Shown: piece after piece, positions 1-6,020 of the stretch
How the letters are laid out: every line of letters begins with the position of its first letter
How positions within the stretch are numbered: the first letter of the stretch is position 1
Source of the DNA: Maribacter sp.
GTDB taxonomy: Bacteria > Bacteroidota > Bacteroidia > Flavobacteriales > Flavobacteriaceae
NCBI GenBank assembly: GCA_030730545.1
Contig: JANQUX010000229.1
Coordinates: forward strand, 1-6,020
Direction of reading: 5' to 3'
Length of the DNA: 6,020 bases
Notes under the pieces: model-generated
The model's database searches: none
What the model saw: the letters and a program-made list of their open reading frames with translations, nothing else
What the model was told of the DNA's origin: nothing
Program-made: the position numbers and the translations under genes

Positions 1-380
1 TTCATCAACGGGCTTGGTCTATGTAGCAAAAGCATATCTAAATGATCCGTCTGTAGCATTTTTAAAGACCGCTCTACAGATGCTATTATATAATCTTTAT
101 TATAATCGTAATGCTTAACCCTATTCGACCTCTCTTTTACATCGAACTGAATACCGCACTTACTAATTAATTGAATATCTTCTCTTTTGATGGCACTTTC
201 TTTAAAGGCTTTACCAAAATCTTCTTCATTGGTATAATCACCATAAATATCTGCATGATCAAAAGTGGTGATATCATTTTCTATGCAATGATTCATTAGT
301 GAAATCATTTCGGCGGTAGAATGTTGTTTTCCCCATTTACCCCAGGTCATAGTACCTGCAATTATTCTAGAATATTTCAA
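1..380 (-). CDS. Aldo/keto reductase, N-terminal part (gene continues past the left edge)
   Basis: This is the N-terminal 126 codons of an NAD(P)H-dependent oxidoreductase of the aldo/keto reductase family, a cytoplasmic TIM-barrel enzyme that reduces carbonyl groups. The closest look is to the YdhF-like subgroup, from the opening KYSRIIAGTMTWGKWG and from LDMLLLHRPSPLM at the edge. All four catalytic tetrad residues are visible: Asp41 and Tyr46 in FDHADIYGDY, Lys74 in ISKCG, and His120 in LLLHRP. The chosen start is TTG at 380-378, because a stop codon lies seven codons upstream in frame and the family's first beta strand (YSRIIAGTM) would be cut by starting at the only nearby ATG (350-348). 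The cofactor-binding C-terminal half lies outside the window. It is transcribed away from the Bat operon and shows no functional link to it. The physiological substrate cannot be told. The family call is very secure and the start less so. Confidence 0.93.
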   Translation of the reverse strand, partial: MKYSRIIAGTMTWGKWGKQHSTAEMISLMNHCIENDITTFDHADIYGDYTNEEDFGKAFKESAIKREDIQLISKCGIQFDVKERSNRVKHYDYNKDYIIASVERSLKMLQTDHLDMLLLHRPSPLM

Positions 381-551
381 TGTATTGTTATTTGTTTAAT
401 GAAATTAAAAAGAAATCCCTTAAAACCTTCATAAAAATCAGGGGTTTTCCAATTTTTTAACCTATCATTAACAGCGACTGACTGAATAAATTTTCAATTT
501 GCATGACTGTTAAAATTAGAAGTCTTAACAATCAATAATATAAAGTTTTAA
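381..551. promoter_or_regulatory. Divergent intergenic region, expected to hold the promoters of moxR and the aldo/keto reductase
   Basis: These 171 bases separate two genes transcribed away from each other, so each strand should carry a promoter here. No clean match to the Bacteroidota promoter consensus (TTTG near -33 and TAnnTTTG near -7) was found. The best plus-strand candidate for the -7 element is TCAATTTG at 494-501, with one mismatch, but no TTTG lies at the right distance upstream. An imperfect palindrome, TGTTAA at 508-513 facing TTAACA at 525-530, could be an operator or chance in AT-rich DNA. No Shine-Dalgarno sequence precedes either start, which is usual for Bacteroidota. No small ORF or RNA gene was recognised. 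Confidence 0.45.
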
Positions 552-1553
552 ATGGAAGAAAATACTTCAATTGATATTAGTGCCGTTAATGAGAAAATAG
601 CTCGAGAAAGTGCTTTTATCGATTTACTAATGCTTGAGATGAATAAAGTAATCGTTGGCCAAAAATATATGGTCGAACGATTATTAATCGGACTTTTAGG
701 ACAAGGTCATATTTTACTCGAAGGGGTACCCGGTTTAGCAAAAACCTTAGCCATTAACACGCTTTCAAAAGCAGTAAAAGGTAGCTTTAGTAGAATACAA
801 TTTACCCCAGATTTGCTGCCTGCAGATGTTGTTGGTACGATGATCTACAATATGAAACTAAACGATTTTTCTATTAAGAAAGGTCCGATTTTCGCAAACT
901 TCGTGCTTGCAGATGAGATTAACCGTGCACCTGCCAAAGTACAATCTGCTTTATTAGAAGCGATGCAAGAAAAGCAAGTAACCATTGGTGACGAAACTTT
1001 TATTCTTGATAAGCCTTTCTTAGTTATGGCAACCCAAAACCCAGTTGAGCAAGAAGGTACATATCCTTTACCTGAAGCGCAGATTGACCGTTTTATGTTG
1101 AAAACCGTTATTGATTACCCGAAAATAAATGAAGAGCAATTAATTATGCGTCAGAATTTAGCGGGTAATTATGAGACCGTAAATGCAGTGGTATCCATAG
1201 AACAAATACTAAGCGCACAGAAAGCGGTTCGTGAAGTTTATATGGATGAAAAAATTGAGAAATATATACTTGATATTGTTTTTGCTACTAGATATCCTGA
1301 AAAATATAATTTAGAAAGTTTAAAACCTTTAATCAGTTTTGGTGCATCGCCAAGGGGAAGTATCAACTTAGGTATTGCCGCAAAATGTTATGCCTTTATT
1401 AAAAGAAGAGGTTATGTTGTTCCTGAAGATGTACGAGCTATCGTACACGATGTGTTAAGACATAGAATAGGAATAACCTACGAAGCAGAAGCTGAAAACA
1501 TTACCTCTGTTGACATCATCAACAAAATTGTAAACGAGATAGAGGTACCTTAA
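552..1553 (+). CDS. moxR: MoxR-family AAA+ ATPase
   Basis: A cytoplasmic ATPase of 333 residues, the usual length for the MoxR family. These ATPases are thought to act as chaperones that use ATP hydrolysis to assemble or remodel vWA-domain partner proteins encoded beside them. The AAA+ elements appear in order: Walker A GVPGLAKT at residues 58-65 (Lys64, Thr65), Walker B VLADEIN at 118-124 (Asp121, Glu122), sensor 1 ATQNP at 160-164 (Asn163), the arginine-finger region AQIDRF with Arg180, and sensor 2 GASPRGS at 264-270 (Arg268). All key residues are present, so it should be active. The C-terminal lid runs to the end (PEDVRAIVHDVLRHRIGITYEAEAE region, shown here only by its start PEDVRA at 291-296). 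The start is the first in-frame ATG, preceded by AT-rich sequence with no Shine-Dalgarno motif. It is the first gene of the Bat-type operon, followed by an 87-base gap before the DUF58 gene. The family is certain; the exact client is inferred from context. Confidence 0.97.
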   Translation: MEENTSIDISAVNEKIARESAFIDLLMLEMNKVIVGQKYMVERLLIGLLGQGHILLEGVPGLAKTLAINTLSKAVKGSFSRIQFTPDLLPADVVGTMIYNMKLNDFSIKKGPIFANFVLADEINRAPAKVQSALLEAMQEKQVTIGDETFILDKPFLVMATQNPVEQEGTYPLPEAQIDRFMLKTVIDYPKINEEQLIMRQNLAGNYETVNAVVSIEQILSAQKAVREVYMDEKIEKYILDIVFATRYPEKYNLESLKPLISFGASPRGSINLGIAAKCYAFIKRRGYVVPEDVRAIVHDVLRHRIGITYEAEAENITSVDIINKIVNEIEVP

Positions 1554-1555
1554 CC

Positions 1556-1607
1556 TAGTTTTTGGTATTCGGCATTTTCAATTTTACATGCTGAATATTA
1601 AATACTG
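1556..1607 (+). other. Long predicted RNA stem-loop in the moxR-DUF58 gap
   Basis: Bases 1556-1575 can pair with 1588-1607 around a 12-base loop (1576-1587). Of the 20 positions, 15 are Watson-Crick, four are G-U wobbles (1556/1607, 1564/1599, 1565/1598, 1571/1592) and one is a T-T mismatch (1560/1603). The four wobbles pair only in the plus-strand transcript; on the other strand they would be A-C mismatches. This fits a structure acting in the operon's mRNA. No T-run follows the 3' arm, so it is not a standard intrinsic terminator. It may mark an RNA processing or stability site, or partly reduce transcription after moxR. The pairing is read directly from the sequence; the function is inferred. 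Confidence 0.5.
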
Positions 1608-1640
1608 CTAAAAGGAAACTGTAAACTGTTTGCTAAAAAA

Positions 1641-2507
1641 ATGGATACCAAAGAGCTACTCAAAAAAGTACGGAAAATTGAAATAAAGACGAGACGTCTT
1701 TCTGACCATATGTTTGGTGGGGAATACCACTCTACCTTTAAAGGTCGTGGTATGACTTTTAGTGAAGTACGACAGTATCAATTTGGTGATGATGTAAGAA
1801 ATATTGATTGGAACGTTACCGCCCGTTATAACGAGCCTTATATAAAGGTTTTTGAAGAAGAGCGAGAATTGACCATGATGCTAATGGTAGATATTAGTGG
1901 TTCTGAACTTTTCGGTACTACAAATCAATTCAAAAATGAAATTGTAACCGAAATATCGGCAACCTTAGCTTTTAGCGCACTACAAAATAATGATAAGGTC
2001 GGTGTTATTTTGTTCTCTGATCAAATAGAACTTTTTATTCCTCCTAAAAAAGGAAAGACCCACGTTTTACGCATTATTAGAGAATTGATAGAGTTTAAGC
2101 CAAAAAGTAACAAGACAGATATTGCACAGGCATTAAAGTTCTTGAGCAGTATCATGAAAAAGAAAGCTATTGTTTTTGTTCTTTCTGATTTTATTGATGA
2201 AGGATACGAAAAGACTTTAAAGATTACAGGTAATAAGCACGATGTAACAGGTATTCGTATTTATGATGAACGCGAAGAAACCATTCCGAATTTGGGCATG
2301 GTGCAGATTGAAGATGCAGAGACTGGTAAATTACAATTGATAAATACAAAATCTAAAAAAGTACGTAACGCTTATGCTGCGTACAATTTAGAACGTGTTG
2401 CCTACTTTAAAGAATCATTTACAAAAGCGGGATGCGGAGTTTTAGATTGTAGGGTCGACGAAAGTTATGTAAAAAAATTATTGGGCTATTTTAAACGAAG
2501 AGGTTGA
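1641..2507 (+). CDS. DUF58 domain protein with a vWA-like fold
   Basis: A predicted soluble protein of 288 residues from the DUF58 family, which is regularly encoded directly after MoxR ATPases. The family signature is clear: GRGMTFSEVRQYQFGDD at residues 35-51, then the core RNIDWNVTAR at 53-62 and a following run of acidic residues near 71-76. After it comes a vWA-like fold with a full MIDAS-type metal site: DISGS at 84-88, a threonine at 159 (KTD), and Asp183 in LSDF. No signal peptide or membrane segment is present, so it should stay in the cytoplasm, where MoxR could act on it. The start ATG follows a run of A residues; a GGAA lies 23 bases upstream, too far to act as a ribosome binding site. 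The stop is followed after five bases by the ATG of the next gene. Its molecular role is unknown; partnership with MoxR and BatA/BatB is inferred from gene order. Confidence 0.95.
   Translation: MDTKELLKKVRKIEIKTRRLSDHMFGGEYHSTFKGRGMTFSEVRQYQFGDDVRNIDWNVTARYNEPYIKVFEEERELTMMLMVDISGSELFGTTNQFKNEIVTEISATLAFSALQNNDKVGVILFSDQIELFIPPKKGKTHVLRIIRELIEFKPKSNKTDIAQALKFLSSIMKKKAIVFVLSDFIDEGYEKTLKITGNKHDVTGIRIYDEREETIPNLGMVQIEDAETGKLQLINTKSKKVRNAYAAYNLERVAYFKESFTKAGCGVLDCRVDESYVKKLLGYFKRRG
2497..2503 (+). promoter_or_regulatory. Shine-Dalgarno-like sequence that decides the start of the next gene
   Basis: GAAGAGG at the end of the DUF58 gene lies 9 bases before the ATG at 2513 but directly touches the in-frame TTG at 2504. 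The spacing favours the ATG as the start of the membrane protein gene. Shine-Dalgarno use is weak in Bacteroidota, so this is only supporting evidence. Confidence 0.35.
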
Positions 2508-2512
2508 TACGA

Positions 2513-4174
2513 ATGATTTATAAAAATAGAAAAAATAACAGCGGTGTTTCGTTCATAAAACGAATTTCACCTTTATTGGTATTTCTACTGTTTTTCTTTG
2601 AACTATCTGCGCAAGAACGCCCAAGTATAACCACAAAGGTCGACACCACATTTATTAAAATTGGAGAGCAAGTAAAATGGACGGTTACGGTTGATGTTGA
2701 TTCTACCGATGTTGTTATCTTTCCTGAGGGGCAGACATTTTCTCCTTTAGAAACCGTTGAGGCCTTTGCTACCGATACGACAAGAAAAAAAGACCGCCTT
2801 ACACTTCAAAAAATATACGCGCTTACCCAATTCGATTCTGGCGCGTACAAACTACCATCGCAACGTATCGATATTAACGGTACTGGTTTTATGACCGATT
2901 CAACACTGATTAATGTAGCTACGATACCTGTAGACACTTTGAATCAGAAAATGTATGATATTAAACCTCTTATAAACGTAGATAAAAGCAATTTTGACCT
3001 TTGGAAGTATGTATTGATCGGTCTTTTAATACTTTTAATTGTAGGTGCCCTTTTATATTGGTTCGTGATCCGCAAAAAACCACTTAGCGACGAAGAAAAA
3101 GTAGCACTTTTAAAGCCTTACGATAGAGCTTTGTTAGAACTTAAACGTCTGGAAAATTCAAAATATTTAATTCAAGACGAGTACAAACAATACTATTCTG
3201 AACTAACGACCATTGTACGTTCATATTTAGAAGAAGATGCACATGTTTCTGCATTAGAAAGCACCACCGGTCAGTTAATTGAAAAACTAGAACTTTTAAA
3301 AGATGCAGGTGAATTACAATTAGATGATGACACCATTAAACAATTTTCGCAAATATTACAGACGGCAGATTTAGTAAAGTTCGCAAAAAATAAACCTTCT
3401 AGTTCTGTTGCCGAACAAGATAGAAAGTTGGTAGAACAAATCGTTGTAAAAACACACGATGCTTTACCAGAACCTACCGAAGAAGAGTTATTTCAACAAG
3501 CTGAATATCAAGAAGAATTAGAACGTAAGGCAAAAAAGAAGAAAATAAAAATTGCTGTTTTATCTACTATTGCATTACTAATGATAGGTATTACTATTGC
3601 GGGAGTGAAATTTGGCTTTGGCTACTTAAAAGACACAGTTATTGGGCACCCAACCAAAGAACTTTTAGAGGGTGAATGGGTGCGGAGTAGTTATGGTTTT
3701 CCTCCTATTCAATTAGAGACTCCGCAAGTTTTGGTGCGTCAAGAAATAAAATTACCGCCAGAGGCCAAAGCTGCCATTGCAGACATTCAAGCTTTTCAAT
3801 ATTCTAGCCCAATCGGTCTTTTCAATGCAGCAACAACGTCTATTACATTGGCACAACAAGATGCTGAACCAGATTTTGATAAAACCATTGAACAGATTCT
3901 ATCAAATTTTGAAAGTCAAGGCGCGAAAAATATTATTACCAAACAAGAAGAATTCAGTACCATTAGCGGTGTTAAAGGGGTTAAAGTTTTTGGAAGCGGT
4001 GAATTTTTAGCACCTGAATCAAAAGAATTAATGGCAGGGGAATATACTGTACTCCTTTTTGGTGGTAAAGGTTTTCAACAATACGTAATTCTTACTTGGT
4101 TAAAAGACGACACGTACGCACAAGAAATAGTAGACCGAATTTTAGCATCGGTAGAAGTAAAAACAGAAGCATAA
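2513..4174 (+). CDS. Bat-operon membrane protein: BatD-like periplasmic domain, DUF4381-like cytosolic part, extra C-terminal domain
   Basis: An envelope protein of 553 residues counted from the ATG at 2513; an in-frame TTG at 2504 would add three. Reading along it: a signal peptide (basic residues, then hydrophobic LLVFLLFFFEL near 22-32, probable cleavage after LSA at 33); a beta-rich BatD/Ig-like periplasmic domain at about 38-140; membrane segment 1 at about 164-186, followed by RKK; a helical cytosolic part at about 190-345 resembling DUF4381, with YDRALLELKRL and the motif TADLVKFAKNKPS at 285-297; a lysine-rich stretch (KAKKKKIK); membrane segment 2 at about 347-367; and a C-terminal domain of some 180 residues that would be periplasmic. 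The charges next to both membrane segments support this topology. I do not recognise the C-terminal domain with confidence; its alpha/beta pattern vaguely recalls PsbP/DUF1795-type folds. The gene is packed tightly between the DUF58 gene and batA, so it probably bridges the periplasmic and cytosolic sides of a Bat complex. It should not be confused with the separate BatD gene usual downstream of batB. Confidence 0.8.
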   Translation: MIYKNRKNNSGVSFIKRISPLLVFLLFFFELSAQERPSITTKVDTTFIKIGEQVKWTVTVDVDSTDVVIFPEGQTFSPLETVEAFATDTTRKKDRLTLQKIYALTQFDSGAYKLPSQRIDINGTGFMTDSTLINVATIPVDTLNQKMYDIKPLINVDKSNFDLWKYVLIGLLILLIVGALLYWFVIRKKPLSDEEKVALLKPYDRALLELKRLENSKYLIQDEYKQYYSELTTIVRSYLEEDAHVSALESTTGQLIEKLELLKDAGELQLDDDTIKQFSQILQTADLVKFAKNKPSSSVAEQDRKLVEQIVVKTHDALPEPTEEELFQQAEYQEELERKAKKKKIKIAVLSTIALLMIGITIAGVKFGFGYLKDTVIGHPTKELLEGEWVRSSYGFPPIQLETPQVLVRQEIKLPPEAKAAIADIQAFQYSSPIGLFNAATTSITLAQQDAEPDFDKTIEQILSNFESQGAKNIITKQEEFSTISGVKGVKVFGSGEFLAPESKELMAGEYTVLLFGGKGFQQYVILTWLKDDTYAQEIVDRILASVEVKTEA

Positions 4175-5173
4175 ATGTTCGATAATATATCATTTGCAAA
4201 TCCTGATTTCTTTTGGCTGTTCTTACTACTGCCATTAGCTATCGTGTGGTATATCTTTAAGCAAAAAGAGCAAACTGCATCGTTACGTATATCGAGTGTA
4301 AAGGGGTTTAGCTATAATAGTATTTTACCCAAATTAAAACCTGGTTTATTTATTTTACGATTACTGGCCTTAGGTGCAATAATTGTGGCATTGGCAAGAC
4401 CACAAACAGAAGATATATCTACACGTACCAAAACCACAAAAGGTATTGATATTGTTATGGCTATAGATGTTTCTTCGAGTATGTTGGCAAGAGATTTAAA
4501 GCCGAATAGACTATCGGCTCTTAAAGATGTGGCGGCAGATTTTATCAAAAAAAGACCCAATGACCGTATAGGTTTAGTAGTCTATGCCGGTGAAGGGTAT
4601 ACCAAAACACCTGTTACAACCGACAAAGCTATTGTATTGAATGCGCTTTCTGAAATTACTTATGGTCAATTAGAAGATGGTACAGCAATAGGCATGGGGT
4701 TGGCAACTTCTGTAAACCGCTTAAAAGAAAGTACTGCCAAAAGTAAGATTATCATATTATTGACCGATGGGGTCAATAACTCTGGTTTTATTGAACCACA
4801 AACGGCGGCCGACCTTGCAATTGAATATGCAATAAAAACATACACCATAGGAATAGGAACCAACGGTAATGCACTTACTCCAATTCAATATAATCCTGAC
4901 GGTTCTTTTAGATACGGAATGCGACAAGTAGAAATTGATGAGAATCTATTAAAGGATATTGCCAGCGCTACAGGTGGAAAATATTTTAGAGCTACAGATA
5001 ATGAGTCTTTAGAAGAAATTTACGACGAGATAAATAAACTTGAAAAAACAGAAATAGAGGAATTTAAATATTACCGCTACGAAGAAAAATTTAGATTTTG
5101 GGTTTTATTGGCAGGAGGTTTGCTTTTGTTAGAATGGATTTTAAGAAACACGCTTTTTAGAAGCTTTGTATAA
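4175..5173 (+). CDS. batA: BatA, membrane-anchored vWA-domain protein
   Basis: A vWA-domain protein of 332 residues, the usual BatA length. Two membrane segments lie near the N-terminus (about 11-28 and 56-75), followed by the vWA domain (about 90-290), and a third membrane segment near the C-terminus (about 307-323). The metal-ion-dependent adhesion site is complete: DVSSS at 98-102, Thr170 in EDGTAIGMGLA, and Asp198 in LLTDG. With this layout the vWA domain faces the periplasm if the N-terminus is outside, or the cytoplasm if it is inside; the sequence alone does not settle this. The ATG directly follows the stop of the previous gene with no gap, and only one base separates its own stop from batB, so translation is probably coupled. 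The bat genes were named for a role in aerotolerance in Bacteroides fragilis; the biochemical action is unresolved. It shares the pattern DIV-A-DVS-SMLA-D--PNR with BatB, so the two are paralogues. Confidence 0.95.
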   Translation: MFDNISFANPDFFWLFLLLPLAIVWYIFKQKEQTASLRISSVKGFSYNSILPKLKPGLFILRLLALGAIIVALARPQTEDISTRTKTTKGIDIVMAIDVSSSMLARDLKPNRLSALKDVAADFIKKRPNDRIGLVVYAGEGYTKTPVTTDKAIVLNALSEITYGQLEDGTAIGMGLATSVNRLKESTAKSKIIILLTDGVNNSGFIEPQTAADLAIEYAIKTYTIGIGTNGNALTPIQYNPDGSFRYGMRQVEIDENLLKDIASATGGKYFRATDNESLEEIYDEINKLEKTEIEEFKYYRYEEKFRFWVLLAGGLLLLEWILRNTLFRSFV

Positions 5174-5174
5174 T

Positions 5175-6020
5175 ATGGTACAGTACGACGAAAAAATATA
5201 TTTTTATTTACTCATTATCATCCCGGTGATAGTGGTGTTGTTCCTATTATTATTGGTATGGAAAAAGAGAACGCAGAAGAAATTTGCAGACTCAGAGTTA
5301 TTAAAAAGACTAACACCAAATCGTTCTTATAATAAAGGAACCATAAAATTGGTCGTTTTTATTCTTGCCCTTGCATTATTGGTTGTTGGATTAGTAAATC
5401 CTAAAATCGGAACCAAACTAGAGACCGTAAAACGCGAAGGTGTAGATATCGTATTTGCTGTTGATGTCAGCAAAAGTATGCTCGCAGAAGACATTGCACC
5501 CAATAGAATAGAAAAAGCGAAAAGATTGGTTTCTGAAATCATAAACCAATTGGCAAGCGATCGAATTGGTATTATTGCTTATGCAGGCCAGGCTTACCCA
5601 CAACTACCGATTACAACAGATTATGGCGCTGCAAAAATGTTCTTACAGGGCATGAATACCGATATGCTAACATCGCAAGGTACTGCCATAGACCAGGCCA
5701 TCGAATTAGCGACTACCTATTATGATGATGCCGAACAAACTAATCGTGTACTGTTCATTATTTCTGACGGCGAAGACCACTCTGAAGGCTCTACTTTAGA
5801 TGCGGTAGAAGATGCTGTAGATGAAGGCATAATTATTTACACTATTGGTGTTGGTAAAGAGAAAGGTGCACCGATACCCATTAAAAGAAACGGAATTTTA
5901 GAAAGCCTAAAAAAAGATAGTCAAGGCGAAACCGTAATTACAAAATTAAACGAGAGTGTGTTAGTAGATATTGCCAACGAAGGAAAAGGACAGTATATAG
6001 ACGGCTCTAACACAGACTCG
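5175..6020 (+). CDS. batB: BatB, membrane-anchored vWA-domain protein (3' end beyond the window)
   Basis: An open frame of exactly 282 codons runs from the ATG at 5175 to the right edge with no stop. Full-length BatB proteins are around 340-350 residues, so roughly the last 60 are missing, including the expected C-terminal membrane segment. Two N-terminal membrane segments are visible (about 9-29 and 57-74), separated by a basic stretch (WKKRTQKK). The vWA domain starts near residue 90 with a complete MIDAS: DVSKS at 97-101, Thr170 in SQGTAIDQAIE, and Asp198 in IISDGED. The opening KIYFYLLIIIPVIV is typical of BatB and differs from the BatA opening upstream. The start follows the batA stop by one base. 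Its proposed role is a partner of BatA in the envelope Bat complex; this rests on family and gene order. The C-terminal tail and any TPR fusion cannot be judged from here. Confidence 0.94.
   Translation, partial: MVQYDEKIYFYLLIIIPVIVVLFLLLLVWKKRTQKKFADSELLKRLTPNRSYNKGTIKLVVFILALALLVVGLVNPKIGTKLETVKREGVDIVFAVDVSKSMLAEDIAPNRIEKAKRLVSEIINQLASDRIGIIAYAGQAYPQLPITTDYGAAKMFLQGMNTDMLTSQGTAIDQAIELATTYYDDAEQTNRVLFIISDGEDHSEGSTLDAVEDAVDEGIIIYTIGVGKEKGAPIPIKRNGILESLKKDSQGETVITKLNESVLVDIANEGKGQYIDGSNTDS

Noticed and set aside
422..448. Possible hairpin AAAACC/GGTTTT followed by a T-run at 453-458, resembling a terminator
   Set aside because: It lies between two divergent gene starts, where neither strand needs a terminator, and the stem is only six Watson-Crick pairs plus two wobbles around an 11-base loop.
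3777..4010. 77-codon plus-strand ORF inside the membrane protein gene
   Set aside because: It lies wholly within a well supported coding region in another frame and its translation resembles no protein family I know.
4312..4863. Two minus-strand ORFs opposite batA
   Set aside because: Both are antisense to the conserved vWA domain of BatA and show no recognisable domain; they are shadows of its codon use.
5327..5603. Two overlapping minus-strand ORFs opposite batB
   Set aside because: They are antisense to the BatB vWA domain, overlap each other in different frames and have no recognisable features.
552..6020. A novel defence or ternary MoxR-vWA conflict system
   Set aside because: The gene order moxR, DUF58, membrane protein, batA, batB matches the known Bat operons of Bacteroidota, and no nuclease, protease or other effector gene is present.

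Overview
The window looks like chromosomal DNA from a member of the Bacteroidota, most likely a flavobacterium. The base composition is AT-rich and most start codons follow A-rich sequence rather than a Shine-Dalgarno motif. The plus-strand genes follow the order known from the aerotolerance (Bat) operons of Bacteroidota. Family and genus are inferred; no rRNA or other marker gene is present.

Layout: (1) Positions 1-380, minus strand, hold the first 126 codons of an aldo/keto reductase that runs off the left edge. (2) Positions 381-551 are a divergent intergenic region that should hold promoters for both directions. (3) From 552 to the right edge, five genes run in tandem on the plus strand: a MoxR-family AAA+ ATPase (552-1553), a DUF58 protein (1641-2507), a membrane protein with a BatD-like periplasmic part, a DUF4381-like cytosolic part and an extra C-terminal domain (2513-4174), BatA (4175-5173), and BatB (5175 to the edge, incomplete). 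No BatC, BatD or BatE gene is visible; in related genomes they lie downstream of batB, beyond this window.

How the genes probably work together: MoxR ATPases are usually encoded beside vWA-domain proteins and are thought to act as chaperones that assemble or remodel them. Here one MoxR is followed by three proteins with MIDAS-type metal-binding folds: the soluble DUF58 protein and the membrane-anchored BatA and BatB. The third gene adds a membrane protein with both periplasmic and cytosolic parts that could join them into an envelope complex. Spacing from the DUF58 gene to batB is 5, 0 and 1 bases, so these four are very probably co-transcribed and translationally coupled. The 87-base gap after moxR contains a long predicted RNA stem-loop.

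This is a known operon type with an unresolved biochemical role, not a new system. The less ordinary points are the two-membrane-segment architecture of the third gene product and the stem-loop between moxR and the DUF58 gene. No tRNA, rRNA, CRISPR array, insertion sequence or phage gene was seen.
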